From: UBA1738 sp045655325
GTDB lineage: Bacteria; Bacillota; Clostridia; UBA1381
Assembly (NCBI GenBank): GCA_045655325.1
Contig: JAZOOY010000056.1
Span: 1-64,000 of the forward strand
Length of the DNA stretch: 64,000 bases
Direction: 5' to 3'
Shown: piece by piece, positions 24,815 through 33,098 of the stretch
How positions within the stretch are numbered: the first letter of the stretch is position 1
Layout: the number at the start of each line of letters is the position of its first letter
Made by a program: the position numbers and the translations under genes
The notes under the pieces: generated by a model
The model's database searches: none
Told to the model about the DNA's origin: nothing
What the model saw: only the letters and a program-made list of their open reading frames with translations

Positions 24815-25870
24815 TCAAAATGGCAAATCATCATCGTTTATTCCTTCCAAAACATTCACATAATTATTATTAAATATTTCCGCCGCCGTCGAGTAAAATT
24901 GTTCCCGAAAAGCAGGATACTTTTCTTTTACTTCCTCGTACAATCTATATGCTGCTTCAATTGAGTCCATTTCTATTAAATATAAGGTGCTTGCTAGCCT
25001 ATCATCTAAATTAAATATGCTCGCGGCAGAAATATATTCTTTAAAAACATTATCCTCAATATCTTTGCGTAAACCTTCAAAAATCACCCTCATATAATCG
25101 CCATCAACTTTTCGATGCAGAATAAATGTTTTTTCCCAGTATTCCTCTCCCCAGTCATCTTCTATTGTTACCCTGCATAGTTTATGGATTACATTATTAA
25201 TTTTTTTTCTAAATTCCGTAACATCAGGTAATGGTTTTTCTTTTTCATCATCTTCCTTTAATCCAACTTCCGTACTCATTAGTTCTTTATAAAAAGTATT
25301 TGGCTTAAACTCTATGTTTTTACCCGTCACTTCTTTAAACTCTGCGCTTAAATAATCAATATGATTTCTAAAAGCACTTTTGTCATCGGTAACAAAAATT
25401 ACATCATTTTCTCCATTCTTCTTAAAATACTTTAATATCGATAACCATAATAAACAATCTTTTAATCCTTTATCACTTGCATCTTTTGTATTTAGGAATG
25501 GAGGCAATTTATTATTCGCCCTATTTAGTATTTCAGTAAAGGTTTCCTCATCTTTTTGGAATGGAATAATATATTCTCCAAATGTATTTTTATATCTTTC
25601 TTGTATTCCTTTCTTCAAAAACTCACATTCCTCATCATAAGTTTTTTTATATTTAATTTCTGCAAAATGTGTAGATTTTTGTTTAAACTTTTCTATTTCA
25701 TCAAAATCCACCTTTAAATCTCTGCATTGCTGTGCTATCCTTTCATCTACAGATACTTGAGTAACATAAACTGTATAATTTTCTTTCAAGTTTTTAATTA
25801 CCTCATCAAGTCTTTTGTTTTGTAGTATAAAATTTGTATCAAACACAAATGCCTTCTTTAGTTCTGTCAA
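24815..25870 (-). CDS. PIN-domain (DUF4935-like) ribonuclease-like protein
   Basis: Probable RNase of 351 aa. The PIN acidic residues are visible: VFDTNFIL (Asp11), the ASDKGLKDCLLW helix and VIFVTDDKSAF. The C-terminal third has no domain I recognise. A TTG start eight bases after GGGAGG is preferred; the upstream in-frame ATG (25906) has no ribosome site. It follows a Cys-rich hypothetical gene 51 bases upstream, likely one unit, and is bounded by repeat copy 2. A toxin or defence effector role is plausible. No cognate small antitoxin of a usual type is next to it. Confidence 0.75.
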   Translation of the reverse strand: MTELKKAFVFDTNFILQNKRLDEVIKNLKENYTVYVTQVSVDERIAQQCRDLKVDFDEIEKFKQKSTHFAEIKYKKTYDEECEFLKKGIQERYKNTFGEYIIPFQKDEETFTEILNRANNKLPPFLNTKDASDKGLKDCLLWLSILKYFKKNGENDVIFVTDDKSAFRNHIDYLSAEFKEVTGKNIEFKPNTFYKELMSTEVGLKEDDEKEKPLPDVTEFRKKINNVIHKLCRVTIEDDWGEEYWEKTFILHRKVDGDYMRVIFEGLRKDIEDNVFKEYISAASIFNLDDRLASTLYLIEMDSIEAAYRLYEEVKEKYPAFREQFYSTAAEIFNNNYVNVLEGINDDDLPF

Positions 25871-25921
25871 CTCTGCATCCTCCCAAATCAATGCTTGTAT
25901 AAACATAGTTTATCAAAAAAA

Positions 25922-26350
25922 CTATTCCAATTCTAAACCAGCAAGCGTAGCTAAATGCTTCGTCATCTGATATTTAGTTTCTCTATCGTCATCCCATTCA
26001 TAACAACATGTAATCTTTTTTACTTCAGGCCAAATCTCTCTAATAATACCTGTGCGCAAAACATTACTTAACACATGCTGACTACGATATTTTCTAAAAA
26101 CATACCAGTGCAAATCTATATTATTACAGTTGAGAATTATTGCTTTTTTTATTCCATTTTCAACAACAACCAAAAATTCATGTTTAGAATAATATGGCAC
26201 ATATTTATCTAAATCGTCATCATATCTCATCTGTTTTACAGTCTTTTTAACATAACATGTGTTACATGTAACATACTTGCACTTTTCTAGCTTTAATCCT
26301 CGTAATATATGACTTAGAGTTTCATTTGTTATAAGATCAGCCCCTCTCAA
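25922..26350 (-). CDS. Hypothetical protein with clustered cysteines, upstream of PIN gene
   Basis: Up to 142 aa, family not recognised. The N-terminal part has a CKYVTCNTC cluster that could bind a metal; the middle (EFLVVVENGIKKAIILNCNNIDLHWYVF) looks like beta strands. The start is uncertain: the only in-frame candidate in the track is a TTG without a clear site. Transcribed with the PIN gene, it could be its partner or antitoxin; this is inference. It is divergent from the mntA-hepT pair. Confidence 0.6.
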   Translation of the reverse strand: MRGADLITNETLSHILRGLKLEKCKYVTCNTCYVKKTVKQMRYDDDLDKYVPYYSKHEFLVVVENGIKKAIILNCNNIDLHWYVFRKYRSQHVLSNVLRTGIIREIWPEVKKITCCYEWDDDRETKYQMTKHLATLAGLELE

Positions 26351-26437
26351 TATATATAATTAACTATTATTATAACATATATTTCTATCATTTTCAACGT
26401 CACACAAATATCACTTTTAAAATCTAAAACAGCACTA

Positions 26438-26466
26438 TTGATTTTAAGTATTTTTTTTGATATAAT
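26438..26466 (+). promoter_or_regulatory. Promoter of mntA-hepT
   Basis: TTGATT and TATAAT separated by 17 bases, 32 bp before the mntA start. An ATAACT / AGTTAT inverted repeat at 26465-26482 overlaps the -10 edge and may be the autoregulatory operator. Confidence 0.75.
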
Positions 26467-26497
26467 AACTATAGAAAGTTATGAAAGGAGCATTTTT

Positions 26498-26800
26498 ATG
26501 TGTGATACAATCTATACAATTGATGATATACGATCTGTTTTACATCCCGTATTCGTTAAGCATAGCGTAAAGAAAGCTATTCTTTTTGGTTCGTATGTTA
26601 AGGGCCTTGCAAATAGCCAAAGCGATGTTGATTTGCTCCTTGATAGCGGACTTCGTGGATTAGAATTTGTAGGCTTAATAGAAGATGTGCGTTCTGCACT
26701 TGATAAAGAAGTTGATGTATTTGATGAAACTCATATAATCCCGAACTCTAAAATATTCTCTGAAATATCAAAGGATGGAGTGGTGATTTATGAAGAATAA
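26498..26800 (+). CDS. mntA: MntA-type nucleotidyltransferase antitoxin
   Basis: 100-aa minimal nucleotidyltransferase with the motif GSYVKGLANSQSDVDLLLD (G31-S32, D43 and D45) and a third acidic residue in EVDVFDE. Characterised MntA proteins AMPylate a tyrosine of HepT and so silence it. The start follows AAAGGAG by seven bases. It overlaps hepT by 11 bases. Confidence 0.9.
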   Translation: MCDTIYTIDDIRSVLHPVFVKHSVKKAILFGSYVKGLANSQSDVDLLLDSGLRGLEFVGLIEDVRSALDKEVDVFDETHIIPNSKIFSEISKDGVVIYEE

Positions 26801-27122
26801 AATAATCATTGAGAAAATACTTAAATATATTTCTAAGATTCTTGAATACACAAAAGACACCGATTACGATGAATTCATCAAAAACTCAATCCTTGTAGAA
26901 GCATGTGTTTTTAATCTTAGTCAGGTTGGCGAGCTTGCAAATAAGATTGACAAAGATTTTCAAGAAAGTAACTCAACAATTCCATGGAGAGTTTTATATG
27001 GTCTTCGAAATAAAATTGTTCACGATTACGAAGGCGTAAATCTTGTTTTGATATGGGATATTATCAAAGAGGATTTGACTGATTTAAACAAACAGTTAGA
27101 AGAGTTGAATCAAAAATTATAA
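26790..27122 (+). CDS. hepT: HepT-type HEPN ribonuclease toxin
   Basis: 110-aa helical HEPN (DUF86) protein with the toxin motif RNKIVHDY: R73, H78 and the modifiable Y80. Known HepT toxins cleave tRNA or mRNA until MntA adds AMP to the tyrosine. The overlap with mntA and a terminator at 27149 define a two-gene unit on the opposite strand to its neighbours. Confidence 0.9.
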   Translation: MKNKIIIEKILKYISKILEYTKDTDYDEFIKNSILVEACVFNLSQVGELANKIDKDFQESNSTIPWRVLYGLRNKIVHDYEGVNLVLIWDIIKEDLTDLNKQLEELNQKL

Positions 27123-27148
27123 TATACATTATGTAATAAAGATAGTAC

Positions 27149-27178
27149 AAAAAAGAGGCAAAATTCTGCCTCTTTTTG
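27149..27178. terminator. Bidirectional terminator after hepT
   Basis: GAGGCA-aaattc-TGCCTC with A-run left and T-run right, between convergent hepT and the helicase operon. Confidence 0.85.
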
Positions 27179-27362
27179 TATTTTTACCATTTCTTAATTC
27201 CTGTTCCCTTTATCGATTTGCATTTTAAATTTTCCTGAAGCTTATCAAGTGCTTCACCGAAATTAGTAATTTAAGGAAACCACCGTAAACCGCACAATAG
27301 TGTGGGTTTACGGCTGTTTGTATTTTGGATAATTTTATCATTTTGTATTAATAAATACCTAT
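27178..27362. repeat. Long repeat, family A copy 3
   Basis: Same structure as copy 2, ending at the helicase stop codon. The coding-like tail (FGEALDKLQE...GTGIKKW) differs from copy 2 mostly at third codon positions. Core palindrome CCGTAAACC / GGTTTACGG at 27284-27314. Confidence 0.85.
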
Positions 27363-27363
27363 A

Positions 27364-28848
27364 TTAGCTATTTTTCAATAATAATAAAATATTATTCAAA
27401 ACTGTATCGGAACAAATTATAAGTGCCAATTTGCTTCTGACTCTTGTCAAGCCCTGATACAATAGTTGATTAAATATATAATCCGGGTTTGGATGCTCTT
27501 TTCCCATCAATTTTCCATTATTGTAATACCAATTGTAGTCCAAAAGCATACAGACACCTTCAAATTCCTGCCCGATGACATTATGGGTGTTATGCTCGCT
27601 TATTTGATAGTCCAGCTCATGGTTGTACCGAGATGGCGTAAAAGATATGTACGTATACCCCGAAGTTTCAAGATTCTTGGCTCGTTCTAGAGCTTTTATT
27701 TTGTCTGGTTCATAAAATATAGTAACGTTCGGAAAACTGTATTCCTCGCGATATTTTGTTAAATCTCTAAAACATGTAATGAAAAGAGCAAGTTCCTTAT
27801 TCGTTCTAATTTTATTTTTGAGTTTATAAATATTCTGTACACACAATGCATCAATAGACTCTGCCGTATGTCGTCTTTTCTCAGATGAGGATAACGTTTG
27901 CCCTGCATCATAAGAAAATAAACAGATGGTTTTTGCTCTTTTAACCCATCTTTCAACTTTATCTAAAGAGTCAGTGTATAACCTGTGTGCCTCATCAACG
28001 ATTACGACATCCACATCTCTAATCTCACGTAATCGCAATTCCTTTGCAGATATTATTTTTATATTATCTAGTGCAGCATTCAGCATATAATGCCCATCAC
28101 ATAATATGCCACTGTGTACCATAAGAATTTTCTTTTTTTTCGCTATTTCTCTAGCTATGTCATAAATCAAAAGAGTTTTACCCGTTCCCGGTCCCCCAGT
28201 AATTCCTGCAAAACGACCTTGTGTATTAGTTTCCACATATGCAAGTACGAACTTCTTTATGTTTTCTTGATGTTCAGTAAGCAGGTAATCCTCTTGTAAA
28301 AACCGGTCTGTTGAATTTAACGGCGAAACGAGTATGTTCCTTGGCAGGAACACGTTATCAAGATCTATTCTATCTGTACTCCCTAATGCATTTATTACAT
28401 CTGACACATCCCGTAACGACGCTTCTACCAATTCGTTTTGTTCATCTAAAGTATACACTGACATAGTAGAGGAAATAAAGAGAAACGATATCAGTGTTTG
28501 TTTATTGAGAAGTTTTAAATAATGCATATTTTGATGAAGTTGTCGTTTTATCTTTTCTGTAGATACCTCTCCACTTTTTAGTTCAATGTTTAAACAGACC
28601 GATTCAGTAATTTTTAATAAATCAAATTCCTTATTCAACTGAGGAACTACATATCCAAAAAGAAATCCTTCTTCTTTTCCTGTAGTCACGGTGATATTCT
28701 CAAGCAAACACTTAATGTCCAATATTTCTTGATGCTTGTACTGCCGCTCAATATCAATTCCGCATATATACCGGACGTAACTTTCGGATAATTCTTCATT
28801 CCCTGAAAGTTTTATCATATCAAATAACGAAACAATCTTATTTTTCAT
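27364..28848 (-). CDS. Nuclease-helicase fusion: NERD-like N-terminus and DUF2075 ATPase
   Basis: 494 aa. Residues 60-110 look like a PD-(D/E)XK core: D76 in KEFDLLKI, E89-L-K91 in NIELKSG and Q103/Q106. A P-loop GGPGTGKT is at 218-225, Walker B VDVVIVDEAHR follows, and the end SRYNHELDY...GQEFEGVCMLLD...LYQGLTRVRSKLALII resembles superfamily 1 helicase motifs of DUF2075 proteins. It starts one base after the DUF5677-like gene and is last in an operon with phd-doc. Probably a nucleic-acid-cutting defence effector; the target is unknown. Confidence 0.82.
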   Translation of the reverse strand: MKNKIVSLFDMIKLSGNEELSESYVRYICGIDIERQYKHQEILDIKCLLENITVTTGKEEGFLFGYVVPQLNKEFDLLKITESVCLNIELKSGEVSTEKIKRQLHQNMHYLKLLNKQTLISFLFISSTMSVYTLDEQNELVEASLRDVSDVINALGSTDRIDLDNVFLPRNILVSPLNSTDRFLQEDYLLTEHQENIKKFVLAYVETNTQGRFAGITGGPGTGKTLLIYDIAREIAKKKKILMVHSGILCDGHYMLNAALDNIKIISAKELRLREIRDVDVVIVDEAHRLYTDSLDKVERWVKRAKTICLFSYDAGQTLSSSEKRRHTAESIDALCVQNIYKLKNKIRTNKELALFITCFRDLTKYREEYSFPNVTIFYEPDKIKALERAKNLETSGYTYISFTPSRYNHELDYQISEHNTHNVIGQEFEGVCMLLDYNWYYNNGKLMGKEHPNPDYIFNQLLYQGLTRVRSKLALIICSDTVLNNILLLLKNS

Positions 28849-28849
28849 T

Positions 28850-29539
28850 TTATTCCTCTAATTCTAATTGGTCTGTATCCGCTTGGTGCTCTGTGTCATA
28901 TCTCTGTTTACTATCTACTACCGCTTGGAGCATTTTGTAATATATATTTGTAAAGTGAATAAACGCATCCGCCGCTTCCAAAAGCAGCGGATTAAATCGT
29001 TCTTGTAATTCTTTCCCTATTTGCCATTCAATAGTATTATCGTTGATGCTTACAACAGTTTGATAGAATGCCATATCTGACAAATGTACATATCCGCTAG
29101 CCTTATCATACACAGCGGGAAAAGAATCACAAAAAACAGTCATCTTCTTTTTCAGGTTTGCATCTGTCATTTTCTTTCCGTTCAAGTCCAGTTGATCGCT
29201 GATTTTCCTACCATGAATAATACAATCGATAACAGCATATTTATCTGCAGCCACAAACGTTGCATAAGTGCGCATACAATTATCCATTTGTAATCGCAAA
29301 AGTGCTCCGACACAAGACATATTCCTTTGCTTCAATAGAACTATAAAGCCTTCTGATAACTGTACACAACGATCTAATGTCGCACAGAAGAAAAGATCCT
29401 CTTTAATTAGTGTTTGACCAATAATGCCTTTAGCAAAAAATGAACATTGACTACGTAGCCGTTCTATCTCGATGATTCGTTTATTAAGCTCTGCAAAATA
29501 GGTTGCATTGTCCATACTTGTCTCTCCGTATGTTTGCAT
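28850..29539 (-). CDS. DUF5677-like helical protein, partner of the nuclease-helicase
   Basis: 229 aa, all-helical, with LLRLQMDNCMRTYATFVAA and YVHLSDMAFYQ, which recall DUF5677 and HEPN-like proteins. The R-x4-6-H motif is not clear. Two starts have good sites: the first ATG after AAGAGG, and an ATG eight codons later after GGAG. It sits between doc and the helicase with gaps of 3 and 1 bases, so these genes are co-translated. Function unknown; a sensor or inhibitor of the helicase is possible. Confidence 0.6.
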   Translation of the reverse strand: MQTYGETSMDNATYFAELNKRIIEIERLRSQCSFFAKGIIGQTLIKEDLFFCATLDRCVQLSEGFIVLLKQRNMSCVGALLRLQMDNCMRTYATFVAADKYAVIDCIIHGRKISDQLDLNGKKMTDANLKKKMTVFCDSFPAVYDKASGYVHLSDMAFYQTVVSINDNTIEWQIGKELQERFNPLLLEAADAFIHFTNIYYKMLQAVVDSKQRYDTEHQADTDQLELEE

Positions 29540-29542
29540 ACA

Positions 29543-29920
29543 TTACCTCTTAAATTTATTTATCCAACTTAAAATTTCCTCATACTTCATCTCACCCGAA
29601 GCAACAGATAGCCCAAAATCAACAACGTCTTCATTCGAACAATCCATTTTTATTCCTTCTGCCTCCAAGAACGTAAGCATTACATATACACCTATTCTCT
29701 TATTTCCATCAACAAAAGCATGGTTGGATATTAAAGAAAATCCAAGACTTGCTGCTTTCTCTACTTTTGTTTTATATAGCTCTTCTCCACCAAATGTTGC
29801 ATATGCATTATTAAGTGCACTTTCTAAAAGACCGATGTCTCTTACACCAACACTTCCTCCGGTTTCTTCCGCGATAAGCTGATGTAGAAGCAAAACCTTT
29901 TCTCTACTTAATTTAATCAT
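29543..29920 (-). CDS. doc: Doc toxin (Fic-fold protein kinase type)
   Basis: 125 aa, Doc size. The active-site motif is HAFVDGNKR (H67, D71, N73-K74-R75); Lys in place of the Fic glycine marks the Doc branch, whose known member phosphorylates EF-Tu. It overlaps phd by four bases. It is followed after only 3 bases by the DUF5677-like gene, an unusual extension of a phd-doc operon. Confidence 0.92.
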   Translation of the reverse strand: MIKLSREKVLLLHQLIAEETGGSVGVRDIGLLESALNNAYATFGGEELYKTKVEKAASLGFSLISNHAFVDGNKRIGVYVMLTFLEAEGIKMDCSNEDVVDFGLSVASGEMKYEEILSWINKFKR

Positions 29921-30159
29921 TTTGCCAACTCCTCAAAAGCAGGTTTAAATCTATTCATAATTCTTCTTGCTGCAATATCTATTTTTTCATCATCTGTAAT
30001 ATCAAAGTATGAACCTGAATCAACATCTATAAGCAAGAATTTCGGTCTGTTGTTTTTAAATATAACCGCCTGGCCATTACTCTCTGCCACCTTGGCAACT
30101 CTTGAAAAGTTCTGATTTGCTTCTGTCATAGTAGTAATTGTTTCTGTATTTATATTCAT
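29917..30159 (-). CDS. phd: Phd/YefM-family antitoxin
   Basis: 80 aa. The N-terminal DNA-binding half reads TITTMTEANQNFSRVAKVAESNGQAVIFKNNRPKFLLIDV, the typical Phd fold, and the C-terminal tail that neutralises Doc is helical (IMNRFKPAFEELAK). AGGAGG precedes the ATG. It controls its own promoter through the palindrome at 30190-30226. Confidence 0.92.
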   Translation of the reverse strand: MNINTETITTMTEANQNFSRVAKVAESNGQAVIFKNNRPKFLLIDVDSGSYFDITDDEKIDIAARRIMNRFKPAFEELAK

Positions 30160-30189
30160 AATTACCTCCTATTATTTATACAATAAATA

Positions 30190-30226
30190 TATCCTACAAT
30201 TTATATTATATACAAATCGTAGGATA
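30190..30226. promoter_or_regulatory. Phd operator
   Basis: ATCCTAC...GTAGGAT flanking AATTTATATTATATACAAATC, directly upstream of phd. A near-identical copy lies at 24446-24478. Confidence 0.75.
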
Positions 30227-30300
30227 TTGTCAACTTATTTATATAAATTCAATCATGTTCACGTTGTATCATCAACATTTTTCTACATTTTTCGACAGCC

Positions 30301-30360
30301 TCACCGAAATTAGTAATTTAAGGAAACCGCCGTAAACCGCATAACAGTGCAGGTTTGCGG
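30301..30360. repeat. Palindromic repeat family A, copy 4
   Basis: TCACCGAAATTAGTAATTTAAGG followed by GCCGTAAACCGCA / TGCAGGTTTGCGG. To its left, reading on the minus strand, another coding-like tail starts FGEAVEKCRK and ends QREHD-stop. The stretch 30227-30598 has no gene; it also holds a perfect hairpin CTGGTGACA-att-TGTCACCAG at 30455-30475. Confidence 0.8.
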
Positions 30361-30560
30361 AATTTTATTTTTTTGTATTTTTTTGCTTTTTCGGGCATTT
30401 TTGAAGAAATCTGTATGTTTTTCTTCTCTTCTTACAAGTTGAACTTAAACTCAACTGGTGACAATTTGTCACCAGCTCATTTTTTATTCCATACGCCTTA
30501 TACTCCTAAAGGAGTACCTGTTTTGTATTTTTTGAGACTTTATTCTTCGGTATAATCGAA

Positions 30561-30585
30561 AGGCTTACAGTTGTACTGTAAGCCT
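30561..30585. terminator. Hairpin after the 30599 gene
   Basis: AGGCTTACAGT-tgt-ACTGTAAGCCT, a perfect 11-bp stem 14 bp beyond the stop of the minus-strand gene. The T-run is better on the plus strand (CCTTTTGTG). Confidence 0.65.
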
Positions 30586-30598
30586 TTTGTGTTATGTA

Positions 30599-31522
30599 TT
30601 AAAATTCTATACGATAAATAAGTTTGCTACGGTTCTCTTTTTCCGCTTGTGAGCTTAAGGACACGCCACCTTTTCCCACAGCACTTTCAATGGCATATGC
30701 CGTTTGTTGGGACATTGTCGCAGAAGATGCTCCCGATAATTCAAGAACTTCAGATTTAATTGAGTTTTTGTTGTTCATTCTCATTTCAATTAATCTTTTA
30801 ATGTTATCGTCATAAGAAAACCACTTCAAATCAGGTTGTGAGCATTCTTTGTGACCCTTAAACTCTATCTCTACCTTACCACTTCTCATATTGCTTCCGC
30901 TTTGGCTCAAACTAGTCTGTGTAGATTCTTCCACATTTACACCATAAGCAGATTCAGTGGCAGAAACACTACGATTCTGTACACTAACATCCTGTTGAGA
31001 CTCTGTCACCTCTATAATACATTTTTTTGCACCAAGACAGTGTGCTATATGTTTTAGTTCCGCAATCTTTTCTTCGTGTGCCTTACTAAATATGCAGTCA
31101 GTACGAATAAACTTATTTCGGTCAAAACTGTCCACATAATATGTAGCACCACATAGCGGAGCTGGAATAAAATGAAGTTTACTGAATTCAATAGCTTCAT
31201 CATATAAACAAAAAATCTCTACATCTTTTTCTGTTTTACGATATCCGATTGCACCCTGACAAAGTTTTTCATCTCTTCGTTCCGCATCGTCCACTATCAT
31301 TATTACATTAGGTAAATTGAATTCCGCACTTTGGTACTGTTCTGGGAATATTGGGTCTAATTTTTTTAACTTTCTTGATAATGAATTACTCTTTGCTTTT
31401 GCTACAACGTTCTGTACATTTTCTTTTGTACCTGATGCTACTTTCTTGCTAGTATCAACAGTCTTCTGCACTATTCCCGCTGTAGCTTCTGCAAGTTTCT
31501 TCTTGTCAAAATTAATTTTCAT
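30599..31522 (-). CDS. Hypothetical protein, 307 aa, cytosolic
   Basis: No family recognised. The N-terminal 45 residues are Lys/Ala-rich and helical (FDKKKLAEATAGIVQKTVDTS), resembling an amphipathic segment. The middle (NVIMIVDDAERRDEKLCQGA; FDRNKFIRTDCIFSKAHEEKI) looks globular alpha/beta. The C-terminal third is Ser/Gln-rich with alternating strands (SVSATESAYGVNVEESTQTSLSQS would be a split example) and contains KVEIEFKGHKE. AGAGG precedes the start. The DUF1835 gene lies 44 bases upstream, so the two may be co-transcribed. Confidence 0.6.
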   Translation of the reverse strand: MKINFDKKKLAEATAGIVQKTVDTSKKVASGTKENVQNVVAKAKSNSLSRKLKKLDPIFPEQYQSAEFNLPNVIMIVDDAERRDEKLCQGAIGYRKTEKDVEIFCLYDEAIEFSKLHFIPAPLCGATYYVDSFDRNKFIRTDCIFSKAHEEKIAELKHIAHCLGAKKCIIEVTESQQDVSVQNRSVSATESAYGVNVEESTQTSLSQSGSNMRSGKVEIEFKGHKECSQPDLKWFSYDDNIKRLIEMRMNNKNSIKSEVLELSGASSATMSQQTAYAIESAVGKGGVSLSSQAEKENRSKLIYRIEF

Positions 31523-31566
31523 TAGTCATCACCTCTTAATATCCTTTGTGAATGTTGCGAATAATA

Positions 31567-32403
31567 TCAGTCTTGTTTTTTCTTTAATATTTTTCTATAA
31601 AAGACCTCATGTTTCGGCGCTTGTTGTAAAACTTCAAACATTCCTTTTGTTATCATACTATCAACTCTTCTTCCAATAAAAACATCTGATATACAAATAT
31701 TACCTAACGATCTTCCAATCAATTCAACCTCGTTAAATGTTTCGTTAAGTTTTTTTGCTTCATCCATAATAATCGTATCAAAATAATCTTCACCAACGCT
31801 TACTATTTCATTATTTTTAACAATTCTTAATTTAGAGTTTTCACTCAATGCATTCTCCCATTGCCTTATATGATATTCTCTTATGTCATCAGTTAACACT
31901 TTTTGAGTCGGCACATACCTAAGCAACTCTTTTGGATCAAACGCTCCCGAACTGCTATATGCATTTTCTTTACCATTCCTATCAACATCACTATCAGGTA
32001 ATTTTATGCATAAAATTCTGTCACTACTAATATTTTCGTTTTGTAGCAAAAACAAAATAGAACAAAAACCACAAAATTCGTGAGTATTATTACTATACCA
32101 AAATCTGATTGTTTCACCTTTGCGAATCAACTTCAATAAGCGTTTATAGTTTTTTCTCGGATTAACATATGCCCCTGTCCACTTTCTTTTATATCCGTAC
32201 AAATATTCTTTATATAGACTATTTAATTCATTTTTTCTTATTTTTCCAATGCCATTGTCTTGAATATCCCCATAATATAAATCATGATTAAAGCATATCA
32301 GATTTTCTTTTAAATCCGCTCTGATACTATCATCTAATTCAGCATAATAATTTGCCATTTTTATGATACCTGCAATAGAGTCTCCAAAAACGATATTTAC
32401 CAT
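31567..32403 (-). CDS. DUF1835/DUF3658-type protein
   Basis: 278 aa. The opening MVNIVFGDSIAGIIKMA is the DUF1835 signature; a C-terminal DUF3658-like part follows (about 215-278). The middle has GETIRFWYSNNTHEFCGFCSIL. The start is the ATG nine bases after AAGGAG; the track's upstream start lacks a site. Members occur widely in Firmicutes without a known role. Its neighbour downstream is the unrecognised 307-aa gene. Confidence 0.75.
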   Translation of the reverse strand: MVNIVFGDSIAGIIKMANYYAELDDSIRADLKENLICFNHDLYYGDIQDNGIGKIRKNELNSLYKEYLYGYKRKWTGAYVNPRKNYKRLLKLIRKGETIRFWYSNNTHEFCGFCSILFLLQNENISSDRILCIKLPDSDVDRNGKENAYSSSGAFDPKELLRYVPTQKVLTDDIREYHIRQWENALSENSKLRIVKNNEIVSVGEDYFDTIIMDEAKKLNETFNEVELIGRSLGNICISDVFIGRRVDSMITKGMFEVLQQAPKHEVFYRKILKKKQD

Positions 32404-32510
32404 AGCAATATCTCCTTTTCTTACATACAATGATTATATCATTTTTCTTTTAAAGCTTAAATTATTTTGCACTATTTCAGCACATTAACCACATTGACAC
32501 CTTTTCTCTT

Positions 32511-33071
32511 TTATTTCAATCTCATCCCATCACTGAATGCCTTACCAACCACATCGCCCAGTTTGCGGTATGTATGATGAACCGTATCATAGGTGATTGG
32601 GCTGAATTTATCCAAGTCAATTTTGCCGTTTTCGTCAAGGATTCTTTCGTCTGCGCAGACATTTACTATTTCCCCGACAAGTCTGCAAGATTCTTCGTCA
32701 TAGCTGATAACCTTGCATTCAAGCGCCAAAGGCAATTCATCAAAAAGCGGAGCATTTACATACTCGCTTTTGCTAACATGCCAACCTGTTTTTGCAATTT
32801 TATCAGGTTCATCATTACCTGAAACAATACCAACATAGTCACAAGCAACAACATTTTCTACATCAGCAATACTTACAGTAAACGCACCCGTTTTAACAAC
32901 ATTCTTTGCAGTCTTGTGACCATCATCAACACAAATAGAAATCTGTGTTTCCTCGCTGATACCACCCCAGGCAGCATTCATTGCATTCGGCTTTCCGTCC
33001 TCGTCATATGTACCGATTATAAGCACCGGCATCGGATATAAAATAGCTTTCGCACCTAAATTCTTTCTCAT
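32511..33071 (-). CDS. Flavin reductase-like FMN-binding split-barrel protein
   Basis: 186 aa. It starts MRKNLGAKAILYPMPVLIIGTYDEDGKPNAM, the usual flavin reductase domain opening, with WGGISEETQISICVD and ALECKVISYDEE typical of the DIM6/NTAB group. It probably binds FMN and reduces a small substrate. GGAG lies ten bases before the ATG. It is a single gene between a nuclease and the DUF1835 gene. Confidence 0.85.
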   Translation of the reverse strand: MRKNLGAKAILYPMPVLIIGTYDEDGKPNAMNAAWGGISEETQISICVDDGHKTAKNVVKTGAFTVSIADVENVVACDYVGIVSGNDEPDKIAKTGWHVSKSEYVNAPLFDELPLALECKVISYDEESCRLVGEIVNVCADERILDENGKIDLDKFSPITYDTVHHTYRKLGDVVGKAFSDGMRLK

Positions 33072-33098
33072 AATCTGTTCACTCCATTTTTAATCTAG

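Noticed and set aside
24703..30360. Family A repeats as integron attC sites
   Set aside because: The palindrome is attC-like in size, but the conserved RYYYAAC / GTTRRRY ends are not evident and no integron integrase is in the window.
24633..30360. Family A repeats as a CRISPR array
   Set aside because: Copies are kilobases apart with genes between them; no regular spacers and no cas genes.
30455..30475. Perfect hairpin CTGGTGACA-att-TGTCACCAG as a small RNA or attachment site
   Set aside because: It has a T-rich tail on the plus strand but no gene or promoter to serve; one copy only, so kept as a note.
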